A DNA stretch of 64,000 bases from Azospirillum brasilense (GCF_008365405.1 NZ_QOKV01000020.1:62001-126000); one strand, 5' to 3'; counted from the stretch's first letter, positions 33,582 through 42,781 are shown. Notes: generated by a model not told the origin, from the letters alone. Translations and numbers: made by a program.

Positions 33582-34223
33582 ATGGCTCCCACAGGCGTCA
33601 CATCGCCCGCCGATGTTCCCGCATATATCCGAGCTGGATCAGCAGCGCGCTCAACGAACACATCGACACCTTCCGTCGCCACGACGACCGTCCGGAATGG
33701 CGGAGCCAGCGACAGTGTGGATCTCAGCGCTCTGGCAACGGCCCTGAAAGGCAACGCCCTCACCATGTTCAACGAGGCGCTGGGCGACGAGGACCGCCGG
33801 AAATTGGATGACGCCGTGCGCGCCGGCACCCTAGCCGGCGATGACGTGGCGAAGGGTTTGACGACACGCCTGAAACGCATTGGCTTCGCGCAGTCCGGAG
33901 TCGATGTTGCCGCCGTTGATCTCGATTCGGAAGCCGCCAGCCGCGCACTTGGCGGAACGCCCCTCCTTCAACGCGGCCAGCGCCGGGCCGACTCCCAGAC
34001 ACAGCCGGACAACTCCCCGATCCGCGTCGACAAACCTTCGGCATCGCCCTCCCCGGCGACCGGCAGGAATGCTCAGGCCAACGCCTATTTCCTCGCCATT
34101 GAGGATGGCGGCGACGATGCGTCAAAGAAGATCGCCGATCTCGGCATCAACCTGAGTCCGTTCGCCGCATTCGGCGACGCCGTCCGTCGTCTGATCGGCA
34201 AGGGGGCCTTCGATTACCGGTAG
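33582..34223 (+). CDS. unknown protein with LSxL module (paralogue 1)
   Basis: A 213-residue protein starting at 33582 with GGAG seven bases upstream. Residues 1-43 are rich in Ser, Thr and Ala and likely unstructured. About 44-102 form a helical module (DSVDLSALATALKG, ALTMFNEAL, GDDVAKGL) that is recognisably related to one in the next gene. The middle (about 120-160) is again disordered, and the last 45 residues are folded-looking (NAYFLAIEDGGDDASKKI). No signal peptide or transmembrane segment. It is less GC-rich than neighbours. Function unknown; a secreted or regulatory role is speculation. Confidence 0.7.
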   Translation: MAPTGVTSPADVPAYIRAGSAARSTNTSTPSVATTTVRNGGASDSVDLSALATALKGNALTMFNEALGDEDRRKLDDAVRAGTLAGDDVAKGLTTRLKRIGFAQSGVDVAAVDLDSEAASRALGGTPLLQRGQRRADSQTQPDNSPIRVDKPSASPSPATGRNAQANAYFLAIEDGGDDASKKIADLGINLSPFAAFGDAVRRLIGKGAFDYR

Positions 34224-34441
34224 GCTCACGTCTTTCGCTGCCAAGCCTTTCACAAATCCATCGCGCCAAATCCAAATAACAACCTCCATAATATCTCTTT
34301 AAAAAAATATTTCCCAATCATACGGTCAATATAGTCATAATATTCATGGAAACGAAAGGTTCATTAATGCGGAATTATCTTTTCTATTCTTCCATAGGGA
34401 TGCCTGAGAATGATGGGCTATGACGGTCAGGAGGCGGATCA
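34224..34441. promoter_or_regulatory. AT-rich 218-bp spacer before the second LSxL gene
   Basis: A strongly AT-rich gap with poly-A and poly-T tracts (for example around 34290-34310 and 34340-34390). It separates the two paralogues and probably contains a promoter for the second one. The base composition is unlike the rest of the window. Confidence 0.4.
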
Positions 34442-35590
34442 ATGACCAGCAGCACAATCAGCTCCTCTCTTCCTCTGTCCGCCACCGGATACTGGAAGCC
34501 TGTACAGTCCGGAACCGGTTCCTCCGGGCATCAATCCTCAGGCGTCGGGAGCGGCGAAAAGACGGATGCCGTTTCCCTGAGCAAGCTTGGGCAGGCCTTG
34601 AACGGCGCCGCCGCCGATGTGTTCAAGCAACTCGACTCAAAGGCGCGCGGCATGCTGGAAGGACTCGTCAACTCCGGCAAGATCAGCGCCGAAGACGCCG
34701 TGACCGGGCTGAAATCGCTGGCGACCAAGGCGACCTTCAACCGCTACGTCTCCGAACGCCCCCGTGACGAGGAAGACAAGCAGCGGCTCGCCGACTCGGA
34801 GGCCGCCTGGCAGAAACTGCAGGCCTATGGCAGCCGGATGTCCGGTGCGCTGTCCGAGGTCGGGCGCAAGACCCAGGAGATTCAGGAAGCCCAGCAGCGC
34901 GGCGAAATCTCGATGGACGAGATGAACGAACGCCTGAAGCCGGTTCAGGACGCGTTCAAGGGCGAGATCTCGGCGACCCGTGGCGCCCATGGAAAGCCGA
35001 CCGATCAGACGGCCATTCTCAGCGACGCCAGCGGATTTACGAAAAACATGCAGGGCTTCAAATCCGCGCTGGCCTCCATGGGGGAGGATGCCGGCTTCGC
35101 GGATCTGTACGCGCCGGACGGCGAGGCCGCCGAACAGAAGCTTCAGGAACTCGGTTTCGACCGGAACGTCTTCGGCAACGCGTTCCAGAAATTTGCGGAA
35201 GCCGTAGACATTCCCGGCATCGGGTCCAAATCCGCTGTCCCGAAGGCCGAGGCCGCCGCTCCGACACCGGCACCCGCTGCGGAAAGCAAGATCGCCACGG
35301 AGACGCCAGCCGTCACGAACAAGCCAGCCGCCGAAAGCCCATCGCCGCAGGATACCGTCAGCAAGCCGGCGTCGAGCGACCCTGGCAACGCACAGGCGGC
35401 ATTGTCCATGCTCCAATCGGCGCTTGAGTCGGGCGCGTCGAAAGGCGGAACCGGTGTTCTGGGCGCGGTTGCCGGGAACGCCAACGAAGGCCAGAACGCG
35501 GTCGCCAGCGGCCTGCTGGAAGCCCTGAAGGCAGGGACGGGAAAACCGCAAACCGGAAACGCGCAGGCCGGCGACACACCGCCGGCCTGA
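34442..35590 (+). CDS. unknown protein with LSxL module (paralogue 2)
   Basis: A 382-residue protein with a strong AGGAGG ribosome site. Residues 1-41 are Ser/Gly/Thr-rich. About 42-99 form the module shared with the preceding gene (DAVSLSKLGQALNGAAADVFKQL, GLVNSGKISAEDAVTGLKSL). About 115-245 are helical and charged with coiled-coil character (KLQAYGSRMSGALSEVGRKTQEIQEAQQR). About 250-382 are low-complexity Ala/Pro/Ser/Lys with a final Gly-Ala-Asn stretch. There is no Sec signal peptide. Such a layout is seen in type III or type I secretion substrates and in flagellar accessory proteins, but no secretion genes lie nearby. Confidence 0.72.
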   Translation: MTSSTISSSLPLSATGYWKPVQSGTGSSGHQSSGVGSGEKTDAVSLSKLGQALNGAAADVFKQLDSKARGMLEGLVNSGKISAEDAVTGLKSLATKATFNRYVSERPRDEEDKQRLADSEAAWQKLQAYGSRMSGALSEVGRKTQEIQEAQQRGEISMDEMNERLKPVQDAFKGEISATRGAHGKPTDQTAILSDASGFTKNMQGFKSALASMGEDAGFADLYAPDGEAAEQKLQELGFDRNVFGNAFQKFAEAVDIPGIGSKSAVPKAEAAAPTPAPAAESKIATETPAVTNKPAAESPSPQDTVSKPASSDPGNAQAALSMLQSALESGASKGGTGVLGAVAGNANEGQNAVASGLLEALKAGTGKPQTGNAQAGDTPPA

Positions 35591-35618
35591 CGCAACCCAC
35601 CGGGGAAGCCCCCCGATC

Positions 35619-36989
35619 TTACCCCTCCGAAGGCGCCGGATCAGCCTCGGCCATCGGGTCCACCTCCGCCGCGGCCTCCTCTTCCTCCGCCTTGCGCACC
35701 ATCACGGCGGCGAAGAAGCCGTCGGTGTCGTGGCGGGCCGGGGTCAGGCGCAGGTACGGCCCCTCGGCCGGCGGCGTGCCCGCACCCTCCTCCGCCCAGA
35801 CCTCGGCGACCGGCAGCACGGTGAAATCGGGGTGGGTCTCCAGGAAGGCGGCGACCTGCTTCTCGTTCTCCTCCGGCAGCAGCGAGCAGGTGGCGTAGAT
35901 CAGCCGCCCGCCGGGCTTCACCAGCCGGGCCGCGCTGTCCAGGATGTTGGCCTGGAGCGGCACCAGCTCCGCCAGACCGGGGCCGAGCTGGCGCCAGCGG
36001 CTGTCGGGGTTGCGGCGCCAGGTGCCGGTGCCGCTGCACGGCGCGTCGACCAGAACGCGGTCGAACTTGCGCTTGTGCCGCTTCACCCAGGGATCGCGCT
36101 CGCTGGACAGCGGGTGCGCCTCGATGTTGTGCAGCCCGGCGCGGCGGAACCGCTCGGCGGCGCGCTTCAGGCGCCCGGCCAGCACGTCGCAGGCGACGAC
36201 GCGGCCCTTGTTCTTCATCAGCGCGGCGATGGCCAGCGTCTTGCCGCCAGCCCCGGCGCAGAAATCCACCACCTGCTGCCCCGGCTTCGGCGCCACCGCG
36301 ATCGCCACGAGTTGCGAGCCCTCGTCCTGGATCTCGACCAGACCCTCCTTGAAGGCGTCCACGGTGCCCAGCGGCGGACGGCCCTGGACGCGCAGGCCCA
36401 GCGGCGACCACTGCGTCGGCTCCGCGGTGATGTGGGCGCGGGCCAGCGCCTTGATCGCGCTCTCGCGGTTGGCCTTCACCGGGTTGATGCGCAGGTCGAG
36501 CGGCGCGGAGTCCAGCAGCGTCCGCATCTCCACCGCGAAGCGGTCGCCCATGGCGGCGCGCATCGGCTCCTCGGCCCAGGGCGGGCACTCCACGGCCACG
36601 CTCTCCGGCATTTGCGGATGCTCCAGCGTGTGGGTGTCCAGCTCGTTGGCGAGCTTCGCCTCCTCCGGCGCCAGCGGGTCCGGGGCGAATTTGGTGGCGC
36701 CGAACAGCGCCTTGACTGTCGCGGCGGACTTGCCCTCGGCCAGGATCTCGTTGGCGAGCGCGCGGGCGCGCGGGGTCGGCGGATGGCCCTGACGCTCCAG
36801 CCACCAGCACAGGCGGGCGTGCCGCCGCAGGATCGCGTAGGCCGTCTGCGCCACCGCGGTGCGGTCTTTCGACCCGATGTAGCGGCGGGCGCGGAAATAG
36901 GCGCTCATCACCGCGTCGGCGGGGCGCGGGGTTTCGTCGATCTCGGTCAGCAGGTCGATGACCGCCTGAAGGCGGGCGGCGGGGGTCAT
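35619..36989 (-). CDS. rsmB: RsmB/NOP2-family RNA cytosine-C5 methyltransferase
   Basis: A 456-residue SAM-dependent methyltransferase. An N-terminal NusB-like helical region precedes the catalytic domain, whose SAM motif is VVDFCAGAGGKTLAIAALM (about residue 240). The two cysteines that define this family are in VDAPCSGTGTWRRNPD and YATCSLLPEENE. It methylates 16S rRNA cytosine 967 or a related cytosine in the 30S subunit. The C-terminal tail is acidic and Glu/Ala-rich. The start at 36989 has GAGGAC upstream. rsmB or a close NOP2 paralogue fits; the symbol is therefore less certain than the family. Confidence 0.87.
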   Translation of the reverse strand: MTPAARLQAVIDLLTEIDETPRPADAVMSAYFRARRYIGSKDRTAVAQTAYAILRRHARLCWWLERQGHPPTPRARALANEILAEGKSAATVKALFGATKFAPDPLAPEEAKLANELDTHTLEHPQMPESVAVECPPWAEEPMRAAMGDRFAVEMRTLLDSAPLDLRINPVKANRESAIKALARAHITAEPTQWSPLGLRVQGRPPLGTVDAFKEGLVEIQDEGSQLVAIAVAPKPGQQVVDFCAGAGGKTLAIAALMKNKGRVVACDVLAGRLKRAAERFRRAGLHNIEAHPLSSERDPWVKRHKRKFDRVLVDAPCSGTGTWRRNPDSRWRQLGPGLAELVPLQANILDSAARLVKPGGRLIYATCSLLPEENEKQVAAFLETHPDFTVLPVAEVWAEEGAGTPPAEGPYLRLTPARHDTDGFFAAVMVRKAEEEEAAAEVDPMAEADPAPSEG

Positions 36990-37265
36990 GGGATGTCCTC
37001 GGATAGATTCCCTGCTCGATAACCCGAGCGGGGGGTGGTTGTCATCCCCCGCGCACGCGCGGCAGCCTTTCGAGTCGCCGCCCCAGGCGCGTGCCCTGTG
37101 ACAAGACGGCCCGATCGAAACCATCCGCGCGAAGAGCGATTGACCGCAATCCGGTGAATGAGGCAAAAAAGGGGTAGTTGTTCTTGTTTGAGCCATCTTG
37201 GCCGCGGCAAGTCCAGCCATCCCTCGTCTTTATCGTCTTCCTTGAATCTTGGTGCGGGGTCCGCG

Positions 37266-38432
37266 ATGGCGGCTGCGGTCGGCAGTGTCATGGCGCGTGC
37301 GGTGGCGCGCGTCTCCACCCTTCTTGCGTTCGGCCTGCTGGCAGGCTGTGCCGGCGACGCGGCGACCGGGGCCGGACCGGACGGCGGAGTCACCGCGGCG
37401 TCCTGGCGGCCCGGAATGGAGAAGGTTTCCGCCGATTTCCGCGGCCTGCCGGGCTGGATCGACGACGACCACGCGCAGGCCCTGCCCGCCCTTCATCGCA
37501 CCTGCCGCTGGGTGGCGTCGCAGCCCGCCGGCAAGCCGCTCGGCCCCAACCCCGCCGCCGGCACCACCTCGGACTGGCGCCCGATCTGCGAGGCGTTGCG
37601 CGGCCTGCCCGACGCCCAGCCCGAGACGGCCCGCCGCTTCTTCGAGGATCACTTCACGCCCGTCTCCCTGTCCGAGGGGCAGGAGGGGTTGTTCACCGGC
37701 TATTACGAGGTCGAGCTGCGCGGAAGCTGGACCCGGACCGAGCGCTACAACGTCCCCCTCTACAAGGCGCCGAAGCGGACCAAGCGCGGCCTGCCCAGCC
37801 GCGCCCGCATCACCGACGGCGCGCTGAAGGGCAAGGGGCTGGAGATCCTGTGGGTGGACGATCCCATCGACGCCTTCTTCCTGGAAATCCAGGGATCGGG
37901 CCGGGTGCGGATGAGCGACGGGTCGGTGGTGGCTCTGGGTTATGGCGGGCAGAACGGCCACCGCTACGTCCCCATCGGGCGGCACCTGATCGACATCGGC
38001 TACGCCACGCCGGAGCAGGTGACCATGCCGCTGATCCGCCGCTGGCTGACCGAGCATCCCGGCGAGGCCCGGCGGGTGATGAACATGAACCCGTCCTACG
38101 TCTTCTTCCAGCTCCGCCCCGACGTCGGCGCGCGCGGGGCGCGCAACATGGAGCTGACGGCGGGCCGCAGCCTCGCCGTGGACCCCGGCCATATCCCGCT
38201 GGGCGTGCCGCTGTGGCTGGACGTCCGCGAGGCGCCGGTGCCGCTGGGGGAGATCAAGCGCCTCGTCGTCGCCCAGGACACCGGCGGCGCCATCAAGGGG
38301 CCGGTGCGCGGCGACCTGTTCTGGGGTCATGGCGCGGAGGCCGCGGAGGGCGCCGGCGTGATGAAGGCCAAAGGCCGCTATACGATGCTGGCGCCGCGCA
38401 CCACCTCCTTCACGTTGGCCCAACGCCGCTGA
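37266..38432 (+). CDS. mltA: membrane-bound lytic murein transglycosylase A
   Basis: A lipoprotein of about 388 residues that cleaves the glycan strands of peptidoglycan with formation of 1,6-anhydromuramic ends. The lipobox is LLAFGLLAGC with the Cys about 33 residues in. The MltA domain shows LFTGYYEVELRGS and EIQGSGRVRMSDGS, and the 3D domain that carries the catalytic aspartate is LAVDPGHIPLGVPLWLD then VAQDTGGAIKGPVRGDLFWG. The start is uncertain between 37266 and 37290. An acetyltransferase gene follows after 13 bases. Confidence 0.94.
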   Translation: MAAAVGSVMARAVARVSTLLAFGLLAGCAGDAATGAGPDGGVTAASWRPGMEKVSADFRGLPGWIDDDHAQALPALHRTCRWVASQPAGKPLGPNPAAGTTSDWRPICEALRGLPDAQPETARRFFEDHFTPVSLSEGQEGLFTGYYEVELRGSWTRTERYNVPLYKAPKRTKRGLPSRARITDGALKGKGLEILWVDDPIDAFFLEIQGSGRVRMSDGSVVALGYGGQNGHRYVPIGRHLIDIGYATPEQVTMPLIRRWLTEHPGEARRVMNMNPSYVFFQLRPDVGARGARNMELTAGRSLAVDPGHIPLGVPLWLDVREAPVPLGEIKRLVVAQDTGGAIKGPVRGDLFWGHGAEAAEGAGVMKAKGRYTMLAPRTTSFTLAQRR

Positions 38433-38445
38433 GTCCAGGTCGTCG

Positions 38446-38964
38446 ATGCTGGTTCGTCTGTCCGCCCTGCCCGACCGCGAGTCCGCCCTCGCCGCGCTGG
38501 AGGAGATCTTCTTCCTGTCCACGCTGCGCAAGGGCTTCGCCTCGGACGCGGAGCGCGCGGCCTTCTTCCGCACCTGGACGGGCTGGTACGTGGAGCGGGC
38601 GCCGGACGACGTGTGGTTCGCCTTGGCCGATGACGGCGCCGTCATCGGCTATCTGACCGGCTGCAAGGACAGCGCCGGAGCGGTGGACCTCGCCCGCATC
38701 ATCCCGAAATACGAGGTCTTCGCCGACCGCTTCGCCGCCTTCCCCGCCCATCTGCACGTCAACGTCCGACCCGGCTTCCGCGACCGCGGCGTCGGACGGG
38801 CGCTGGTGGACCGCTTCGCGGAGGACTGCCGCGCCGCGGACCTTCCCGGCCTGCATCTGGTGACCGGGGTGTTCGCGCGGAACGTCGCCTTCTACCAGCG
38901 CGCCGGCTTCACTGTGGCGACCCAGAGGGGGCCGTTGCTGTTTCTGGGCCGACGCCTGGGGTGA
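38446..38964 (+). CDS. GNAT family N-acetyltransferase
   Basis: A 172-residue acetyltransferase that resembles small-molecule or peptidoglycan-related GNATs. The acetyl-CoA motif is LHVNVRPGFRDRGVGRALVDRF (about residues 102-123), and the C-terminal FARNVAFYQRAGF is the usual GNAT beta-6/7 signature. ATG at 38446 comes 13 bases after mltA, so it is likely cotranscribed with it. Substrate unknown. Confidence 0.86.
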   Translation: MLVRLSALPDRESALAALEEIFFLSTLRKGFASDAERAAFFRTWTGWYVERAPDDVWFALADDGAVIGYLTGCKDSAGAVDLARIIPKYEVFADRFAAFPAHLHVNVRPGFRDRGVGRALVDRFAEDCRAADLPGLHLVTGVFARNVAFYQRAGFTVATQRGPLLFLGRRLG

Positions 38965-38985
38965 GCTTGGTTCAGAAAGCGGCCT

Positions 38986-39243
38986 TCAGAAGGCCGACGG
39001 GCAGCCGCCGGCCTTGAGCACCCGCTGTGTGGAAGCCGGGTTGTTGGCCAACTTCGCCGCCGGGCGAACGGGCCGCCGCACCAGTTCACCGCCGCAATTC
39101 GGACAATGCCCCTTCAACACCCCATCCCGGCAGTCGCCGCAGAAGGTGCATTCGAAGGAGCAGATGTAGGCGTCGCGGGATTCCGGGGGCAAATCCCGGT
39201 CGCAGCATTCGCAGTTGGGCCGCAGCGCAAGCATGATGGGCAT
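38986..39243 (-). CDS. DUF1272 domain protein, small zinc-ribbon-like
   Basis: An 85-residue protein that begins MPIMLALRPNCECCDRDLPP. The DUF1272 family contains several conserved cysteine pairs, all seen here (CECC, CSFECTFCGDC, CPNCGGEL), probably binding zinc. The family function is unknown. An AAAGG site precedes the ATG at 39243. The 3' tail (about 60-85) is basic and lacks cysteines except one. It converges on the acetyltransferase gene at 38446. Confidence 0.88.
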   Translation of the reverse strand: MPIMLALRPNCECCDRDLPPESRDAYICSFECTFCGDCRDGVLKGHCPNCGGELVRRPVRPAAKLANNPASTQRVLKAGGCPSAF

Positions 39244-39352
39244 CGCCTTTCCATGGTTGCAGGATGATAGCAGCGGGACGACGGCGGGAAAACGGGGTGG
39301 TGGCGGTGGATGCCGAACATTGCGTGCCCCCCAAGCCCCGGAGGCGAGTGGG

Positions 39353-41314
39353 TTAGAGAAGGCTTGCCGCACGCTCGGCTAGTGTCGCCGCAATCTCTTC
39401 CGTCACCTCGGCCCAGTCGCCGGGGCGGGGTTGGCGGTACAGGCGGGCGGTCGGGTACCAGGGGTTGTCGGCGCGGTCGAGCAGCCAACGCCAGTCCGGC
39501 GTGTGGGACAGCAGCACCCACACCGGCACACCCAGCGCCCCGGCCAGATGGGCGGGAGCGGTGCAGGAGGACACCACCAGATCCAGCGACGCCATGATCG
39601 CCGCGGTGTCGGCGAAGTCGCGGATCTCCGGTGCCAGATCGGTGAAGGACGGGGGCATCGCCCGCCGCTCCAGATCGTCGTGGCCGGGGCCGACTTGCAG
39701 GCCGAAAAAGCGGCAGCCCGGCACCGCCAGCAGCGGCGCCAGCGCCTCCAAGCCCGGAGAACGCTCCCGGTCGCCGGCGAAATGGGGATTTCCGGCCCAG
39801 ACCAGCCCGACCTTCAGCCCGTCGCCTTCTTGACCGCCGACCAACCGCTCCCGCCACACCGCGGCGCGCGCCGGGTCGGCGGTCAGGTAGGGAACAGCGG
39901 CGGGAATGGTCTCCAGCCGGGTGGCGAAGGCCCGTGGCAGGCTGAGCAGCGGGCATTGCCAGTCGAAGGCAGGCAAAGCCTCGCCGCGCGCAAACACCCG
40001 CTCCACCCCCGGCAGGCTGCGGAACAGGGAAACCAGATCGGCGCCGACCTCCAGCAGCACGCGGGCGCCGCGGGCGGCCGCCAGGGGGGCGTAGCGGACG
40101 AACTGGATGGCATCGCCGCGGCCCTGCTCCTCGTGCAGCAGGATGGTTTGTCCGGCAATGTCCTCGCCGCTCCACAGCGGCTGCGGCAGGCCGCGCGGCT
40201 TCGTCGGGAAATCGGCCACGTCCCAGCGCGCCTCGTAATCCTCCCAGCCGCCCGTCAGGTCGCCGGCAAGCAGCCGCGCCAGGGAGCGGTTCCAGCGCGC
40301 CTCGGCATTGGCCGGCTGAAGGCGGACGGCCCGGTCGTGCAGGCGCAGCGAGGCGGAGACCTCCCGCCGGTCGCGCAAGCGGTTCGCCAGACCACTCAAA
40401 GCGTTGCGATGATTAGGCTGGAGGGCCAGCGCGCGGCGGAGCGACCCCAGGGCGCCGGGTTCGGCCAGGGACAGCGCGTACCAGCCGTTCGCCGTGTCCG
40501 GACTCAGCCGCAGCAGACGGCGCAGCGCCGTCACGGTCTCCCCCTCCCCATTCGTTCTGCGCCGGGCGGCGGCGAAAAGCTCCAGCGCGTCGTCGTTCGC
40601 CGGGTCGAGCGCCAACGCGCCGCGCAGGGCCGCGACGGCGGCGTCCCAACGCCCCGCGTCATAATGGGCGCGGCCGAGATTGAGCCGAGCCGTCGCGTCT
40701 TCCGGCAGCAGGGCCACGGCCTGCGCCAGCGCCATGGCTGTGTCCAGGTCCCCGATCCGCTGGAGCGCCACGCCGAGATGGTGCCACGCCTCGCCATGGT
40801 CGGGGCGCAGCCGGACGGCGCGGCGCAGGGCGGACACCGCCTCGCCGGTCCGTCCCGCGTAGCGCAGCAGGATTCCGGACTGGACCATCGGCTCGGCAAG
40901 GTCGGGCTGGATGAGGGTGGTGCGGCGATAGGCCGCGAGGGCGAGCCCACTGTCCCCCGCTTGCCGCGCCACCGCCGCCAGCGGCATGGCGAGCGCCGCC
41001 GAGTCGGGGCAAAGCCGCAGGGCCGCCCGGTATTCCTCGGCTGCCGCGGCCAGATCGCCGCGGGCCTGATGCAGCGTCGCGAGGTTGGCGCGGTATTCGG
41101 GCTGGCCGGGGCGCAGCGCCACCGCCCGGCCCAGCAGCCCGGCGGCCTGCTCCAGCCGCCCGCCCTGGGCGCAGAGAAGGCCGTAGAGGTGGAGGGCGTT
41201 CGGCTCGTCCGGAACGGCGTCGAGGATTCGCCCGTAGAGGGTCTCGGCCTCCTCCGTCCGCCCGGCGGTGTGAAGGTCGAGCGCGATGGCCAGCGCCTCG
41301 TCCAGCGTCGCCAC
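39353..41314 (-). CDS. TPR-containing glycosyltransferase, FlmG-like
   Basis: A 653-residue protein. Residues 1-370 are tetratricopeptide repeats (for example AETLYGRILDAVPDEPNALHLYG, AVALRPGQPEYRANLATLHQ in parts). About 400-650 form a GT-B-like glycosyltransferase domain: ILLHEEQGRGDAIQFVRY, GLVWAGNPHF and a nucleotide-binding-like ending DLVVSSCTAPAHLAGALGVPVWVLL. Caulobacter FlmG, which transfers nonulosonate sugars to flagellin, has this TPR plus glycosyltransferase arrangement, and the neighbouring PseG- and PseH-like genes support the same role here. The flagellin link is inference. The next gene starts 15 bases upstream on the same strand. Confidence 0.83.
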   Translation of the reverse strand: MATLDEALAIALDLHTAGRTEEAETLYGRILDAVPDEPNALHLYGLLCAQGGRLEQAAGLLGRAVALRPGQPEYRANLATLHQARGDLAAAAEEYRAALRLCPDSAALAMPLAAVARQAGDSGLALAAYRRTTLIQPDLAEPMVQSGILLRYAGRTGEAVSALRRAVRLRPDHGEAWHHLGVALQRIGDLDTAMALAQAVALLPEDATARLNLGRAHYDAGRWDAAVAALRGALALDPANDDALELFAAARRRTNGEGETVTALRRLLRLSPDTANGWYALSLAEPGALGSLRRALALQPNHRNALSGLANRLRDRREVSASLRLHDRAVRLQPANAEARWNRSLARLLAGDLTGGWEDYEARWDVADFPTKPRGLPQPLWSGEDIAGQTILLHEEQGRGDAIQFVRYAPLAAARGARVLLEVGADLVSLFRSLPGVERVFARGEALPAFDWQCPLLSLPRAFATRLETIPAAVPYLTADPARAAVWRERLVGGQEGDGLKVGLVWAGNPHFAGDRERSPGLEALAPLLAVPGCRFFGLQVGPGHDDLERRAMPPSFTDLAPEIRDFADTAAIMASLDLVVSSCTAPAHLAGALGVPVWVLLSHTPDWRWLLDRADNPWYPTARLYRQPRPGDWAEVTEEIAATLAERAASLL

Positions 41315-41328
41315 GGCGCCCGCTCCGC

Positions 41329-42069
41329 TCAGGTCTCGCGGCCGCCGATCACGCTGGCGGCGACCGCCAGACTCTCCGGCGTGCCCATGTCGATGAAGCG
41401 GGCCTTAGCGACGTGGCCGTGCAGGGTGCCCGGCGGCATCTTGTGCAGCACGTCGCGGGTCAGCGAGCTGGCCCCGGAGGCCGCGAGGCGGTCCAGGAAG
41501 GCCGCGGAGAAGAGATAGACCCCGGCGTTGATCACCCCGCGCCCCGGCGCCTTGTCGAGGAACTGGCGGACCCGGCTGTCCGGCCCGACCTCCACCCGAC
41601 CGAAGCGGGCGGCGTCCTCCACCTCCACGCACAGCACCGACGCCTCCGCCCCCGACAGGCGGTGCGAGGCAACGAAGGCGCGCAGGTCGGCGTCCAGGAA
41701 GGTGTCGCCGCTCATCACCAGGACGGTGCCGGCCTTGAGGTCCTTGCGGATGTAGGCGAGCGCCGCGGCGGAGCCCATCTGGCTCGGCTCGATCTGGCAG
41801 ACGACGTCCAGCGACCGGTTGGTGTCGCCCTGGGCCAGCCACGCCGTCACCCGGTCCGCCAGATGGCCCAGGCACAGCACCACCCGGCGCGCGCCGTAGG
41901 CGGCCAGATGGTCCAGCAGATGTCCGAGAAAGGCGCGGCCCGCGATGGGCGCCAGCACCTTGGGCGTGTCGCCCGAGACGCCCCGCATGCGCGAGCCGAG
42001 ACCACCGGCGAGCAGCGTGACGTCGATGTCCGTCAAGGCTTCCTCAGGCCGCACCGTGCTTCCCCTCAT
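41329..42069 (-). CDS. sugar nucleotidyltransferase
   Basis: A nucleotidyltransferase of about 245 residues. The signature VTLLAGGLGSRMRGVSGDTPKVLAPIAG is the phosphate loop of NTP_transferase enzymes, followed by LVMSGDTFLDADL (metal site) and FIDMGTPESLAVAASVI at the end. It resembles D-glycero-D-manno-heptose-1-phosphate and GlcN-1-phosphate guanylyltransferases rather than the CMP-sugar synthetase PseF. The start is unclear: ATG 42069 has a poorly spaced GGGAG, while a TTG at 42036 is preceded by GAGGAAG. It likely activates a sugar for the glycan made in this island. Confidence 0.85.
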   Translation of the reverse strand: MRGSTVRPEEALTDIDVTLLAGGLGSRMRGVSGDTPKVLAPIAGRAFLGHLLDHLAAYGARRVVLCLGHLADRVTAWLAQGDTNRSLDVVCQIEPSQMGSAAALAYIRKDLKAGTVLVMSGDTFLDADLRAFVASHRLSGAEASVLCVEVEDAARFGRVEVGPDSRVRQFLDKAPGRGVINAGVYLFSAAFLDRLAASGASSLTRDVLHKMPPGTLHGHVAKARFIDMGTPESLAVAASVIGGRET

Positions 42070-42200
42070 GCTCCCGGCGCCGCGGCGCCGCCCCCACCCC
42101 CGCCGCATACCGCGTCGGCGGTGGATTGGTCAAACATTCGGTGGGGGTGACGGCGAACTTTCCCGGCCGACCGCCCAACGTAAGCCCCCCGCCTCTTGGC

Positions 42201-42752
42201 CTATTCCGCGAAGGCGGCCAGCGTGGTTTCGCGCGGGAAGATATGGGGGTGCCCCTCCCAATCGCTGCGCAGCGTCTCGAACACATGGACGTCGTGGAAA
42301 CGGCCATATTTTTGGACATGGTGACGCAGAACCCCGACCTCGCGCGCTTTCACAACCTTCTGGATGCGGATGACCGTGTCATTGCCCTCCATGAAATAGT
42401 TGAAGAGCTTGTTCATCCCCAATCCGTAGAAGCAATAGTCCATGATGAAGCAGTGCAGGAAGCCGGCGAGCCGCCGCCGGTCCTTCTCCTCCACGATGTA
42501 CGAGCCGGAGGAGCAGCGCAGATGCACCCGGTCGATGTCATAGTAGGAAAGATAGCCGACCGGGCGGCCCTCATGTTCGATGATGAAATGGCGGAAGTCC
42601 GCGCGGGTGTCCATCGCGGCCAGCCACGCGCGCTGACGTTCGACGTCCGGGTTCTCCAGATCGGTGAACATGAAGCGGGTGATCGACGGCTCGGTGCGCC
42701 AGCGCAGCAGCATCTCGGCATCGTCGGTCGTCGGTCGTCGGAAGCGGAACAT
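42201..42752 (-). CDS. GNAT acetyltransferase, PseH-like
   Basis: A 183-residue GNAT protein. The N-terminal part FRRPTTDDAEMLLRWRTEPSI resembles PseH and Caulobacter FlmH, which N-acetylate the 4-amino sugar intermediate of pseudaminic acid. Substrate-linked residues TRFMFTDLENP and the YLSYYDIDRVHLRC strand are present; the acetyl-CoA loop is EEKDRRRLAGFL rather than the classical Q-x-x-G-x-G. It lies in the island with PseG and a nucleotidyltransferase. It could also transfer a longer acyl group made by the nearby KAS III. Confidence 0.82.
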   Translation of the reverse strand: MFRFRRPTTDDAEMLLRWRTEPSITRFMFTDLENPDVERQRAWLAAMDTRADFRHFIIEHEGRPVGYLSYYDIDRVHLRCSSGSYIVEEKDRRRLAGFLHCFIMDYCFYGLGMNKLFNYFMEGNDTVIRIQKVVKAREVGVLRHHVQKYGRFHDVHVFETLRSDWEGHPHIFPRETTLAAFAE

Positions 42753-42781
42753 GAACCCTTACCCTTCGAACGCGTGCGGCG

